Of a DNA stretch of 64,000 nucleotides, positions 6,665-16,014 are shown piece after piece. Position 1 is the stretch's first letter, and every line of letters begins with the position of its first letter. The notes under the pieces are model-generated. The model had not been told where the DNA came from and searched no databases. It worked only from the letters and a program-made list of their open reading frames with translations. A program made the position numbers and the translations under genes. This stretch comes from Streptomyces sp. NBC_01669 (GTDB taxonomy: Bacteria > Actinomycetota > Actinomycetes > Streptomycetales > Streptomycetaceae): contig NZ_JAPEQG010000001.1 in assembly GCF_026339735.1 (NCBI RefSeq), positions 186,001-250,000 of the forward strand. The letters run 5' to 3'.

Positions 6665-7969
6665 TCACGATGCCAGGACGCGGCCGACGGCGACGGCTGA
6701 TGCCACGGTGCCGCCGGTGACGACGGCCCAGGCCGCGACGATCGGGACGCGGGTACTCCAGGTGCGCAGCACAGGCGAGGTCGTGGCTCGGGCGAGGAAC
6801 GCGTCGCGACCGCGCAGTACCGCAAGGCCGACGCTGGTCAGGGTCAGCGCCATGCCGGCACCGAACGCCGCCACCATGGCGATCGCCGCGCCGACCTGGC
6901 CGGTCAGCAGCCCGGTGAGGAGGGCGAGGAACGCGGACGGGGAGGGGAGCAGGCCGCCGGATGTGCCGATCAGCAGGATGCCGCGCCAGGTGAGCAGGGA
7001 CGTGGACGTCGGGATGTGGTGGCTGTGGCCGTGGTGGTGATCGTGGTCATGCTCGTGATCGTGGTCGTGGTGGTGGCCATGGCTGTGGCCGTGCTTGCGG
7101 TTGGTCAGGTGGCGCCGGAGCAGTCCGATGCCCACGGCGACCACGACCAGGGCTGCGATCAGCTGAAGCCAGTTCGTCACCGCTGCGACGTCCGGTGCGT
7201 GCTGGGCGGCGAGCCACCAGCCCACGGCAAGTACGGCGACCGATGCGGTGTGCATGACGGCCACGACGGCGCCGAGCCACACCGCGTCCCGCGCCCTGCC
7301 CTGGCCGCCCACGAGGTACCCGGCGGCGAGCGACTTCCCGTGGCCGGGGGCGCAGGCGTGGAAGGCGCCCACGGCTGCCGAGACGAGAAGGGCCAGGGGC
7401 AGCACGACACCGTGGTCCAGCAGTGCCGCAAGGTCTGTGGTCCACACGGTCGTCGGCCCCGTGGATGCGGTGGCGGCGGAGCTGCCGGCTCCGGCGAGGG
7501 CGAGAGTAAGGGTGGGGTCGCTCGCCGTGTGCAGGCCGCCGCCACCCTTCTTGGTCACGGAGATCGTGCGATAGGCCGGGTTGACGTCGATCAGCGCGGT
7601 GATGGTCAAGGCGACCGTGTCCACGGGTTCGGGGCAGGTGTAGTGGATCACGGCGCCCTTGCTCGCGAGCCGCGCAGTGTCCACCGCCCCGAGCCGGCAT
7701 GCGCGCCCGTCCTGGAGCACGGTGATGTGCGAGCCGAGGTAGGCCGCCTCGTCCCCCCTGGCAGCCTGGTGCATGACGTCCAGGTCGTTGCGCTGGGCCG
7801 ACCAGATGACCTCGACGGTGCGGCCTTCGGCCCTGACCTGGGCGACCGGCGGTGTGCCGAAGGGGTGCGCCTCGGCCGTGCCTGCGGCGCCGAGCACCGC
7901 CAATACGGCTGCCAGTCCGATCAGCACGAGACGGGCGGCGTGGGTGCGGGTGGTCCGGAGGGTGTGCAC
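6665..7969 (-). CDS. NicO-family nickel/cobalt transporter with His-rich loop
   Basis: A 434-residue integral membrane protein. A signal segment ends at AEA near residue 30 and is followed by an extracytoplasmic domain starting AHPFGTPPV. About six transmembrane helices follow, including the family signature HACAPGHGKSLAAGYL. A cytoplasmic loop of alternating His/Asp/Glu (HGHSHGHHHDHDHEHDHDHH) lies between the third and fourth helices and should bind metal. RcnA/NicO proteins move Ni2+ or Co2+ across the membrane, mostly outward. GTG 7969 is preferred over the upstream TTG because it sits at the basic start of the signal segment. It follows the phosphoesterase gene on the same strand across a hairpin at 8001-8032. 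The direction of transport is not decided by sequence. Confidence 0.85.
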   Translation of the reverse strand: MHTLRTTRTHAARLVLIGLAAVLAVLGAAGTAEAHPFGTPPVAQVRAEGRTVEVIWSAQRNDLDVMHQAARGDEAAYLGSHITVLQDGRACRLGAVDTARLASKGAVIHYTCPEPVDTVALTITALIDVNPAYRTISVTKKGGGGLHTASDPTLTLALAGAGSSAATASTGPTTVWTTDLAALLDHGVVLPLALLVSAAVGAFHACAPGHGKSLAAGYLVGGQGRARDAVWLGAVVAVMHTASVAVLAVGWWLAAQHAPDVAAVTNWLQLIAALVVVAVGIGLLRRHLTNRKHGHSHGHHHDHDHEHDHDHHHGHSHHIPTSTSLLTWRGILLIGTSGGLLPSPSAFLALLTGLLTGQVGAAIAMVAAFGAGMALTLTSVGLAVLRGRDAFLARATTSPVLRTWSTRVPIVAAWAVVTGGTVASAVAVGRVLAS

Positions 7970-8000
7970 AGTGGTGGTCCCGTCGGGAGTGGAGCGCCCC

Positions 8001-8032
8001 GAGTTGCCTCCCCCGGCGGGGGGAGGCAACTC
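8001..8032. terminator. 14-bp hairpin between phosphoesterase and NicO genes
   Basis: GAGTTGCCTCCCCC (8001-8014) and GGGGGAGGCAACTC (8019-8032) form a perfect stem with a 4-nt loop. It lies 13 bp past the phosphoesterase stop and upstream of the transporter start, so it may end or attenuate transcription between the two. Confidence 0.7.
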
Positions 8033-8044
8033 GCGGACGGTGGG

Positions 8045-11000
8045 TCAGCTGCCGTTGCCGCGCGGGTGGCGGGCAGCGAGTGCGTGGAGCGTGCCGTCGT
8101 CGGTGAGGGCGATCACCCAGTCACCGCTGACGGAGAGCGCCGAGGTCACACTGGCGCCGAGGTTGTACTCGGTCAGCCGCTTGCCGGTGACGCGGTCCAG
8201 GACGACCAGGCGGCCGTCCCGGGTGCCCGCATACACCAGGTCCTTGGTGACCAGGGCGTGCATCGCGGGCGAACCGGGACCCTCGGTGCACCCCTGGGCG
8301 ACCCGCCACTTGTCGTCCATCGGGCTCCTGCCGGGCAGGTAGCCGACCTTGGTCTCCCAGAGCGGCTTGGACGGGTCGGCCGCGCTGGTGTCGTAGGCGC
8401 GGATGACGCCGTCGCGGCCCGCTATGTAGGCGATGTCTCCCCAGATGGCGGGGCTCGTCAGCGGAGCCTTGCCGGGCTCGCAGGTCCACGGGTCGTTGGC
8501 CGCGGACTGCCACAGGACGTTGCCGGTCTTGAGGTCGTGCCCGCGGGCACCGCTCGTCGTCACCGTCACCAGCTGCGGGTCCCCCTGGGCCGGGTCGGTG
8601 AGGGTCGGGGAGGAGTGGCTGTCGATGCCGCCGTCGGTGCCCTTCGCCCACAGCTGGCGGCAGCCGACGAGGTCCATGGCGACCACGGTGCTGCTGGAGT
8701 CGGTGTGCAGGTAGGCGATGTCGGAGCCGGGCTGGCGGACAGCCGTGCTGTGGAACTGACCCCAGTTCGTCGCGCCGTTGAATCCGCCGAGCAGGTTGCC
8801 GGTCTTGGCGTCACGGCACTGGATCTTGTTCCAGTCCTGGTAGACGGCGACCGTGCGCTGGGCGTCCTTCAAGTCGAAGACGGTGACCGGACCACCGGCG
8901 CGCCCATAGCGGCGGACGGTGTTGCCGTGCTGCTCCTCCTTCTCCACCGCCTGCCAGACGACGTGGCCGTCCTCGGCGTCCAGCGCGTAGATCCGGCCGA
9001 CGGCGGTGGTTATGTAGACCTTGCCGTCGTGGTAGGTCGGTGCCGATTCGGCGTCACCGTCCAGATAGGTACGCCAGATCTCGCGGCCGGACTTGATGTC
9101 GTAGGCCAGCATCATGTGGTTCGGCGAGTCGAACGCCCTGGAGGAGACGATCACCTTGCCGTTCACCACGACCGACCCGTTGAGGTTGAACTGCTCGCCG
9201 GTGTTGGCCGCCCACTGCAGGTCGAGCTCGGTGCCGGGGTTGTCGCCGCTGGCGGAGCGACCCGCCTCGTCGCCGCCCTGACGCAGCCAGTCCTGACCGG
9301 TCTTCGGGGTGGCCAGCTTGTCTTCGGGCACCACCGTGAAGGTGTTGGTGATGGTGCGCCACGCCTTGCCGCGGGTGTCGACCACAGTCATCTCGGCCGT
9401 GTAGGTGTCCGGCCGGAGGCCAGGGAGGTGGTCGCTGACCCGGGTCCAGGAGGTCCGGGTCTCCGGGCAGGGCTCGGGGGTGCCGCCCGGAGGCGTGTAG
9501 CAGTTCTCGATGCCGGTCTTGCGGACTCCGCTGCCGAACTTCATACGCTCCTCGTGCCAGGCGATGTGGCCGCGCGAGTCGCGAAGGGTCAGCGAGGCCG
9601 TGGCCGGGGTGCGCCCGGCGTCCTCGGCGTACAGCTGGATCGGTATCCCGGCGCTGTTGCCGTGCACACTGCCCTGGGCGGGACTGACCAGCGCGACGGC
9701 GTTGCGGACGTCGAACTGACGGTGGGTGCCCATGACGTAGCCGGTGTCCTCATTGAGCTTTGTGCCCGGGTCGTCGTAGATGCCCTTGAAGTCGAGGATC
9801 TTGTAGTCCGGGTGGGAACCGTCGATGCCGTACTTGCCCTGGTTGTTGATCTCGACCGAGCGGTCGAAGGCGCCACGCCGGTACTCGGCCTGCTGGTTGT
9901 GGCCCGCGGCGAACATCCGCACGTCGTACTTCGACAGCTCGTCGATGGTCGGCTGCATGCCGGCCCCCGGGCCCCACTGGGTGAACAGCGACCGGTGTGC
10001 GAAGACCAGCACCTGCTTGCCAACCGCGTGGCGCTTGAGGTCCTCACGCAGCCACTCCAGCTGCGGCTTCAGGCCGCTGGAGTCGTAGTTGTCCTCAAGG
10101 ACGACGATGTGCCGGCCGTTGCGGTCGAAGCTGTACCACTCCGGGCCCATGTTGCGGCGGTAGTACTCCAGGCTGCCCGCATAGCCCTGCGAGGTGGCGG
10201 TGCCGCCGATGTCGTGGTTGCCGACCACGGGGTAGAAGGGCATGCCGAGCTTGCCGTCGACCAGGCCCTTGCGCAGGAGGTTGTAGCCAACCTGCCGGCG
10301 GGGCTCCGAGGCGTAGTCGGTGACCGTCAGGTCGCCGGTCGCGATCACCATCGACGCGCCGTCGAGCTGGGACATCGCCTCGACCTGGCCGGTCCACTCC
10401 GGCAGCGTGCTGCGCGCGGCTCCGTCCGAGGTGTTGGACACCTCGCCGTCGGAGTCCATCAGCCACTTCTCGGTGGGGTTGGCGGCGTTCTTGTCCGGCA
10501 CCAGGGCGAAGTCGATGCCGGTGCTCGGACCGCCCTCGGGCACCTTGTGGAAGTACTCCGGGACGTAGTCGTCGCGCAGGTGGGGGGTGTAACCGTTCGG
10601 GGAGACGATGCTGATCAGGTCGGTCTCCCGCCGGGCCGGGTCCATCTGCAGGCTGTACGAGCCGTCGGGGCCGGTCGTCGTCCAGCCGGCGCCGTCCGTG
10701 ACGTCGACCCCGGGCATCGCAGCCTCGCCCGCGTCGCGCTTGCCGTTGCCGTTGGCGTCCTCGAAGACCGTGCCCGTGACAGTGACCGTGTTCGCCGCTG
10801 CCCCCTCGGCGAGCGGCGCCGCCGCTGCCACCTGGGGAGCCAGGAAGGACAGCGTCACCACGCCGACGGCGGCCAGCTTGATCCGCCCGCGGCCGGCGCG
10901 CACCCTGGCGACCAGCTGGGCGACCTGGAGGCGCCCGGTGCGGATCTGCCACACCGCGAGCAGCAGCGCGGCGGCCGCCGCGATGCCGAGCGCAACACCT

Positions 11001-11458
11001 GCCCACGGGAAGGTGGGAAGCGCGTGGGCACCCGAGGCGTCGACGACGGGGGTCTGCGCGTTGGCGTTGACCGTGGTGCCGTCGAACTCGGTGACGACCT
11101 GGGTCAGCCCGGCCTGCTGCAGCATTGCGCTCAGGTCGAGCTTGTCGACGTGGCAGCTCCACGCGAGCTCGACCACCACACCGCCGGGGACGCCGCCGCC
11201 GTCCCCGGCGACGCCGGAGCCGGTGGCAGGGCACGCCGCGCTCAGCAGGTGCGACGCCCAGGCACCTGCCTTCTGTGGTGACACCACGTCATGGTGGACG
11301 ATCAGCCGCCCACTGGTGACGTTTTCCTTGGTCGATATGACGAGTTCGGCGTGCTCCGGTGACACATGCGCCGCAGCGGGCTGTGCACAGAAGCCCAGGA
11401 TGAAGAAGAGCAGCGCAAGGCCTAGACCTGCTGCTCTGCGAAGGAATCTCATGGGCAC
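8045..11458 (-). CDS. membrane-anchored metallophosphoesterase with PQQ-like beta-propeller
   Basis: An 1137-residue exported protein. Residues 1-30 are a signal peptide ending PAAAHV; an extracytoplasmic domain follows, with membrane segments near 152-170 and 195-213. Residues about 225-320 are a Cna/SdrD-like carboxypeptidase-regulatory fold ([18 protein letters not shown]). The calcineurin-like phosphoesterase domain follows with GDLT (375), GNHD (413), FAHRS (487) and AGHNQQ (518); a clear D-x-H first motif is not visible. The C-terminal third (about 745-1137) has repeats such as [13 protein letters not shown] and [13 protein letters not shown], typical of PQQ-type propellers. Likely a cell-surface phosphohydrolase with a substrate-binding propeller. 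The start is GTG 11458 or ATG 11452; neither has a strong ribosome site. The NicO transporter gene follows, hinting at a metal-linked role. Confidence 0.8.
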   Translation of the reverse strand: MPMRFLRRAAGLGLALLFFILGFCAQPAAAHVSPEHAELVISTKENVTSGRLIVHHDVVSPQKAGAWASHLLSAACPATGSGVAGDGGGVPGGVVVELAWSCHVDKLDLSAMLQQAGLTQVVTEFDGTTVNANAQTPVVDASGAHALPTFPWAGVALGIAAAAALLLAVWQIRTGRLQVAQLVARVRAGRGRIKLAAVGVVTLSFLAPQVAAAAPLAEGAAANTVTVTGTVFEDANGNGKRDAGEAAMPGVDVTDGAGWTTTGPDGSYSLQMDPARRETDLISIVSPNGYTPHLRDDYVPEYFHKVPEGGPSTGIDFALVPDKNAANPTEKWLMDSDGEVSNTSDGAARSTLPEWTGQVEAMSQLDGASMVIATGDLTVTDYASEPRRQVGYNLLRKGLVDGKLGMPFYPVVGNHDIGGTATSQGYAGSLEYYRRNMGPEWYSFDRNGRHIVVLEDNYDSSGLKPQLEWLREDLKRHAVGKQVLVFAHRSLFTQWGPGAGMQPTIDELSKYDVRMFAAGHNQQAEYRRGAFDRSVEINNQGKYGIDGSHPDYKILDFKGIYDDPGTKLNEDTGYVMGTHRQFDVRNAVALVSPAQGSVHGNSAGIPIQLYAEDAGRTPATASLTLRDSRGHIAWHEERMKFGSGVRKTGIENCYTPPGGTPEPCPETRTSWTRVSDHLPGLRPDTYTAEMTVVDTRGKAWRTITNTFTVVPEDKLATPKTGQDWLRQGGDEAGRSASGDNPGTELDLQWAANTGEQFNLNGSVVVNGKVIVSSRAFDSPNHMMLAYDIKSGREIWRTYLDGDAESAPTYHDGKVYITTAVGRIYALDAEDGHVVWQAVEKEEQHGNTVRRYGRAGGPVTVFDLKDAQRTVAVYQDWNKIQCRDAKTGNLLGGFNGATNWGQFHSTAVRQPGSDIAYLHTDSSSTVVAMDLVGCRQLWAKGTDGGIDSHSSPTLTDPAQGDPQLVTVTTSGARGHDLKTGNVLWQSAANDPWTCEPGKAPLTSPAIWGDIAYIAGRDGVIRAYDTSAADPSKPLWETKVGYLPGRSPMDDKWRVAQGCTEGPGSPAMHALVTKDLVYAGTRDGRLVVLDRVTGKRLTEYNLGASVTSALSVSGDWVIALTDDGTLHALAARHPRGNGS

Positions 11459-11770
11459 GGACGCTAGCTTGACTGGACAACTTACCGATCAGGAAGCGGC
11501 AACCTTCATCGAACGGTCCGCCGGAATTCACGGAAGGGCGCATGAGGTCTCCCATAGCGGCGCCCCTGCTCCACTGCCGACGGTCCTGGAGGACACGCGA
11601 TACTGCCCAGGGGCGGGACAGAACAGCGGCGCGCATCGTGCCAAGCCGGGTCGCTGCACACACACGGGCGCGAACGCCGTCGCCACCGCCAGCAGCAGCT
11701 GGACCAGCCCGCCGAACAGGCCCCGCCCCTCCACTCCTTGCAGCAATCAACCGCATTGCTCGGACAGTTT
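11459..11770. other. no supported gene
   Basis: Upstream region of the phosphoesterase gene. Short frames on both strands resemble nothing known. It should contain the promoter for 11458, but no clear boxes were identified. Confidence 0.3.
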
Positions 11771-12240
11771 TCAGGACCCGGCGTGACGGTTGGGGCCCGT
11801 TGAGGCACCAAGAACCACAGGCATACCGGCAGCATCGCGCACAAGCTGCACCCCAGAACCTGGCCTGTCACCGACATCCAGGCCCGGACCCGCAAGTTCA
11901 CCGCCCCCGCGACGCGCACCCGGGCCGAGCCGGGGACGACTCGTCAAGGAACCAGCAAACCCCAGCCGGCGGATCCGTCCAGCACCGCCCGGCGAAGGCG
12001 CCCCCCAGCCCCCGGCCCGAGGCCAGACCCGGAACAAGCGGTGCACCACAGCCGACGAAACTCTGGCATACGACGGCACACGCCGCGGCTCGCACCCGCT
12101 CCTCAACACACAGACCAGCGCCGCAAGAACGGCCTCGTCATCGACAGCCACGGCCCGGCCGTCTTGCGGGCCCACCCGCGCCGACGGCAGCAACGGCCCT
12201 GCAGTCTCCCGCAGTCCATCCCGGCCGGTGCGTCCCCACC
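11771..12240 (-). pseudogene. decayed IS5-family transposase fused to the SLATT frame
   Basis: In the same frame as the SLATT gene the sequence reads AVDDEAVLAALVCVLRSGCE and SSAVVHRLFRVW, matching the DUF4096 region of IS5 transposases. Further on, GGELAGPGLDVGDRPGSG and VRDAAGMPVVLGAS match the start of the DDE domain. The order is right but spacers are scrambled and the catalytic C-terminus is absent. Confidence 0.6.
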
Positions 12241-12778
12241 GCCCACCACCCCTGACCGCCCCCACACCAGACCCACCCTCCAGATACCCGTCCCCCGCCG
12301 GAAGCGCCAACGCATCCCTGCGTTCTTGAATGTGCTCGAACTGGCGGATGATCTCGGCCACACGAGCAGGATCCTCCAAAGATCCAGCAGCAAGCCGGCC
12401 CCTCGCCTCCAGAAGTTCCCGGTACACCGCACCGTACGTACCGCACAGCCTGATCGACTCATCACCACGATCACTCAGACCCGTGGCATGAGGCACAACA
12501 ACCACCAACGCAGCCAGACCCGCCAACACCGAAATGAACACCTGCGCCGTCAACTGCGACGCCCCACCGATAACCGGCCATGCCAGAAGCCCCGTGACGA
12601 GACTCAGCACCGCCGCAGCCAAAGTATAAAAACGAACCTTCCGTACCAGACGGGCCGCTTCCCGCGGCATCCTCCTCGCCCAGTAGCCGGCACATTCAAT
12701 ACTTTCTTCAAGCCGCCGCGACACGACCGCGTCAGCCGGGTCCTTCGACTGTCTGAAAATCCTGGGAAGCAGCTTCAT
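11771..12778 (-). CDS. SLATT-type two-TM protein, C-terminus fused to transposase remnant
   Basis: ATG 12778 has a GGAGAG ribosome site. Residues 1-45 form a charged helix (DAVVSRRLEESIECAGYWARR). Two transmembrane segments follow, around FYTLAAAVLSLVTGLLAW and VFISVLAGLAALVVVVP. A long helix with EIIRQFEHIQERRDAL ends near residue 155. This two-TM plus flanking-helix plan matches SLATT domain proteins, which family knowledge links to conflict systems as membrane effectors gated by nucleotide signals. After about residue 155 the frame continues without a stop into IS5 transposase sequence, so the natural C-terminus has been replaced. No nucleotide cyclase or nuclease partner lies nearby, so it may be an orphan. 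Domain assignment is by pattern and needs a profile search. Confidence 0.55.
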   Translation of the reverse strand: MKLLPRIFRQSKDPADAVVSRRLEESIECAGYWARRMPREAARLVRKVRFYTLAAAVLSLVTGLLAWPVIGGASQLTAQVFISVLAGLAALVVVVPHATGLSDRGDESIRLCGTYGAVYRELLEARGRLAAGSLEDPARVAEIIRQFEHIQERRDALALPAGDGYLEGGSGVGAVRGGGRWGRTGRDGLRETAGPLLPSARVGPQDGRAVAVDDEAVLAALVCVLRSGCEPRRVPSYARVSSAVVHRLFRVWPRAGGWGAPSPGGAGRIRRLGFAGSLTSRPRLGPGARRGGGELAGPGLDVGDRPGSGVQLVRDAAGMPVVLGASTGPNRHAGS

Positions 12779-13217
12779 GACACTCTCCACACTGGAGGGA
12801 AGTCCATGAACACTGACACCTCCACCCCACACACCCCGACACCGGCACGCATATTGTCGTTTTACTAACCCGCACAGACCAACACCAACCCCCAGCCACC
12901 ACCCCGCGCACCCCGGACCCCCAGGCACCCGGCCGGGCACCCAGGCACCCAGGGCAAGCCACACGAACACCTCACCCGCCCACCAACCCACCCACACCCA
13001 GCCACCCCAACACCTCCGAACACACCCAGCCACACAGCCCCACCACGCCTTCGTCCGGCCCCCACCGGGTTTCGGATACGGGACCCAACGGGTATCCGGC
13101 AAACCAAGCAGGCACGCCACCGGAGGTCACGTCGGCAGAACGAGACACCGCGACCAGGCGCGCCTGCCCCAATCACAACCAGCCACAAACCCACACCCAC
13201 ACCCACAACAGATACAG
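12779..13217. other. C/A-rich low-complexity stretch without gene
   Basis: Apart from the ribosome site and presumed promoter of the SLATT gene (12780-12860), this is CACC/CCAACC-rich sequence like 3788-4240 and 44889-45110. Frames on both strands are compositional artefacts (Trp/Gly/Cys-rich on the minus strand). Confidence 0.4.
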
Positions 13218-13880
13218 ATGGACCAGGCATCGAACACGCCGATAAGCGTGAAGTTTGACGGGCCAGCGGCAGTTCGTCGCTCCGGGCGTCGACCCCGCTG
13301 GGACTGGGGCGAGGGCCTGCTCACCTCGGTAGACGGGCTGGGGTTCGTGGTGCTGAAGCGGACCTTCAATGCCGGAACCTCGCCGAAGTACCACCACTTC
13401 AAGCGAGGCATCACCGGCTGAACGCCGTGAATGACCAGGTCGCCAAGACCCTTCATCTGGGTGGTGGACCCGGTCGACGACACCTATCGGCGGCAGATGA
13501 ACCAGCAGTTACCGTCCAGGAGTCACGGCACAAGCTCGCCCGGGACATCTGCCACGGCAGCACGGGCAGATCATGCAGGCGTACCGCGAGGGGCGGGAGG
13601 ACCTGATCGACGCGCTCGGTCTGGTCCTGAACGCCGCCGTGCTGTGGACCACCCGCTTATATCTGGACGCGGCCGTCGCCCATCTTCGGGCGCTGCCTGC
13701 CGATCAGCGGGAGCACGACGTCCTGGACGAGGACGTTGCCCGCCTGTCCTCGCTCCGCCGCACGAACCTCAACTGCCTGGGCCACTACAGCTTCCGCGCC
13801 AGCGTCCCGTCCGGCGCGGCCTGCGCCCGCTGCGCGACCCGGCCACGGCCGGTCTGGAGGAGGACGACGAGCAGCCGTGA
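13218..13880 (+). pseudogene. Tn3-family transposase (TnpA) C-terminal remnant
   Basis: The first frame reads WGEGLLTSVDGLGFVVLKRT and SPKYHHFKRGIT, matching the TnpA stretch before LNxVNDQ. After a frameshift LNAVNDQVAKTLHL appears. Then RRQMNQQL and, in the third frame from 13573, ALGLVLNAAVLWTTRLYLDA, DVARLSSLRRTNLNCLGHYS match the last 150 residues of TnpA. There are several frameshifts and a large internal deletion. No terminal inverted repeats or resolvase were found. Confidence 0.75.
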
Positions 13881-14000
13881 GGCTGACCGCGCATCCTGAG
13901 CGCCGTGGGCGACGCGCGCGAGCTCACCCAGAACGAGGTGGACGACCTCCCGCCCATGCCCGGGCAGAGGCCGTCGCGCTCTCCGCCCAGGCACCTGGGC

Positions 14001-15011
14001 TCATGGGGTCCCGCCGGGCCCTACCAGGGCAGCGGCGTCTGCCTGGACGGTGGTGTTCGGCCCCGTGGTGGTTGCCCCGGGCCTCGTAGTGGTCCGGACT
14101 GGCATGGTGAGCACGGCAAGGCAGCCGACGACCAGGGCGATGCCGACCGATCCCAGCAGGGGCAGGCGTTCGCCGACGACGAGTACAGCTAGGACGGCCG
14201 CGACGGCGGGTTCCAAAAGGGAAAGCGTCGTCGCGGTACTTGCCGGGACGTACGCCAGGCCCCAGCCGAACAGGACGTAGCCGATGAACATGGGCACCAG
14301 AGCCATGTAGGCGCCGACCGCTGCGTTGGACCAGGAGGTAAGGAGCGGGGCGCCGGTGGCCAGCAGCACCGGCAGGAGCAGCAGCCCGCCCAGCCCGAAG
14401 ACGGTACCCATGGCCGCGCCGGAGGTGACACCGTTGCTGATCAGGCGGTGGGCCGCCCAGGAGTACAGGGCGTAGGTGAAGCCGGCGACCAGGCCCAGAC
14501 CCACGCCGAGCACGGTCGTCCCTGCGGATCGGGCCCCGGGGCCGGAGTGGGCTCCGGCCGCTTCGGCCGTGCACAGCAGCACCGTGCCGGACAGGCCCAG
14601 AGCGGCGCCGGTCATCCAGCGGCGCGTGAGGCGGCGCCCGTCGACGACACGCTCGATCAGGGCAGAGGCGAGTGGGGCCGAGCCGATCGACACCACGGTG
14701 CCGGCGGCGACCCCGGCCAGGTGCATGGAGGTGTAGAACGCCAGGGGGTAGGCCCCCACCGCGATCGCGCCGAGGAGCACCACACCCTTCTGCGTGCGCA
14801 GCCGAGGAGCTTCCCGGCGGATACGGGGAGCGGCAATGAGGGCCTGGAGCAGTCCGCCCAGGCCCATGGCGACGGCCCCGATCGCGAGCGGCCCCACTGC
14901 CGGGGCGAAGGTCGCGGCGGTGCCCGTGGTGCCCCACAGCACCGACGCCACCAGCACGCACACCGCCCCCACGCTCACCGAGCCGGCCACGTGTCCGACG
15001 GGCCGCGTCAC
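14001..15011 (-). CDS. EamA/DMT-family transporter
   Basis: A 336-residue protein with about ten hydrophobic helices in two repeats of the EamA domain. The first opens with CVLVASVLWGTTGTAATFAP, a typical EamA N-terminus, and the second with GLVAGFTYALYSWAAHRLI. Such carriers usually export amino acids, metabolites or drugs. The start GTG 15011 overlaps the TGA of the TetR gene (GTGA), so the two are translationally coupled and the TetR protein very likely controls the exporter. The substrate is unknown. Confidence 0.85.
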   Translation of the reverse strand: MTRPVGHVAGSVSVGAVCVLVASVLWGTTGTAATFAPAVGPLAIGAVAMGLGGLLQALIAAPRIRREAPRLRTQKGVVLLGAIAVGAYPLAFYTSMHLAGVAAGTVVSIGSAPLASALIERVVDGRRLTRRWMTGAALGLSGTVLLCTAEAAGAHSGPGARSAGTTVLGVGLGLVAGFTYALYSWAAHRLISNGVTSGAAMGTVFGLGGLLLLPVLLATGAPLLTSWSNAAVGAYMALVPMFIGYVLFGWGLAYVPASTATTLSLLEPAVAAVLAVLVVGERLPLLGSVGIALVVGCLAVLTMPVRTTTRPGATTTGPNTTVQADAAALVGPGGTP

Positions 15012-15616
15012 AGCCGGTCCAGCAGGTTGGCCGCCATCGCCCGGGCGTGCTCCAGACGCGTACCCGCGCCCTCCAGGCCGGCGCGTGCCATCGCGCCTTC
15101 CAGCAGGAACGACAGATGCTCCGCCATCCCGCGCGCTTCCTCGGGCCGCCCGGGCAGCAGCTCCTCAAGATGCCCGACGAGCAGGGACTCGACCTCCTCC
15201 TTGTGCCGGCGCACCACAGCCCGGCCCTCGTCCCCGGCGGGCAACTCGGCGGCCGCGTTCAGCAGGCCACAGCCCCGAAAACCGTGATCGTAGGCGAAGG
15301 CGGCGTGATCGGCGTACGCGTCGAAGACGGCCAGCACACCGCCGCGACCGTCCGCGGCCTCTTCCAGCCGCCGCCGGTACAGGCCCAGCCACTCCTCATG
15401 CCGCGCATCGAGGTAGGCCATCACCAGATCGGCCTTGGAGGAGAAGTTGTTGTAGAGGCTCATCTTCGCCACGCCCGCCTCGGCGGTGATCGTGTCGATC
15501 CCTGTCGCCGCCACGCCGTCGGCGTAGAAGCGGCGCGCTGCGGCGGCGAGCAGCCGCTCGCGCGCGGCCCCCCGCCGCCTACTGGGGAGCGCTGCCGCCG
15601 TCCCGGTATCGCTCAT
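15008..15616 (-). CDS. TetR/AcrR-family transcriptional regulator
   Basis: About 202 residues. The N-terminal HTH reads RERLLAAAARRFYADGVAAT and VAKMSLYNNFSSKADLV, the standard TetR DNA-binding unit; the rest is the helical ligand-binding domain. ATG 15616 is preferred to the adjacent GTG because GGAGG lies 8 nt upstream. A perfect 7-bp dyad (TAGGTAG-N6-CTACCTA) at 15633-15652 lies just upstream and is the probable operator for autorepression and repression of the coupled EamA exporter. Confidence 0.88.
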   Translation of the reverse strand: MSDTGTAAALPSRRRGAARERLLAAAARRFYADGVAATGIDTITAEAGVAKMSLYNNFSSKADLVMAYLDARHEEWLGLYRRRLEEAADGRGGVLAVFDAYADHAAFAYDHGFRGCGLLNAAAELPAGDEGRAVVRRHKEEVESLLVGHLEELLPGRPEEARGMAEHLSFLLEGAMARAGLEGAGTRLEHARAMAANLLDRL

Positions 15617-15632
15617 CACATTCCTCCGTTAC

Positions 15633-15652
15633 TAGGTAGGTCAGTCTACCTA
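15633..15652. promoter_or_regulatory. TetR operator dyad
   Basis: TAGGTAG GTCAGT CTACCTA is a 20-bp inverted repeat 17 bp upstream of the TetR start. Size and place fit a TetR-family dimer site. Confidence 0.65.
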
Positions 15653-15942
15653 AGCAGAGAAAAGCTGCGCGTCATCAGCCGGTAGGAGGCCCTCGCCGAC
15701 GGGACCCAGGCCTGCGAGGCGTGCCGACCGGACACCGCGCTCAGGACGCAGTGAGCCCCCGCCTCCATTGCCCAGCTCGACGCCGAACGGGCCCGCTCGA
15801 CCAGATCATCAACCTGAGCCTGCTGACCTTCGCTCACATCTCGGGACGAAGCTCGTAGAGCGTTCCTTGAGCGACCCTTCCCCGGACCCTTAAGAGGAGC
15901 TCATAAAATGGGAGTCCTATCAGCTCGCGGCGTCTGGTGCGT
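15653..15942. other. no intact gene; possible small gene fragment
   Basis: On the plus strand EALADGTQACEACRPDTAL (near 15685-15742) resembles the tail of a short actinobacterial DUF6233-like protein, but stops interrupt it on both sides. Nothing else is recognisable. Confidence 0.25.
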
Positions 15943-16014
15943 GCGATCGCAAGGCGCTGGAAGGTCCTCGGACGGGGTCTCCCCTGCTCGAACGAAGCTG
16001 AGAGCTTGGGGAAG
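15943..16014. repeat. dispersed palindromic repeat, copy 2
   Basis: It shares GGAAGGTCCTCGGACGGGG, CTCCCC, GCTCGAACGAAGC and GAGAGC with 1155-1225. The stem CTCCCC...GAGCTTGGGGA is more complete than in copy 1. It marks the exact point where the TIGR03118-like gene loses its 5' end. Confidence 0.65.

Noticed and set aside
7016..11281. A very long plus-strand open frame (over 1400 codons) opposite the NicO and phosphoesterase genes
   Set aside because: It is the GC-bias shadow of real minus-strand genes; its product has no signal, domain or normal composition, while the minus strand shows clear motifs.
11771..13120. Start of the SLATT frame at 13120
   Set aside because: The first 114 codons read through Trp/Gly/Cys-rich low-complexity DNA; ATG 12778 has a proper ribosome site and begins the domain.
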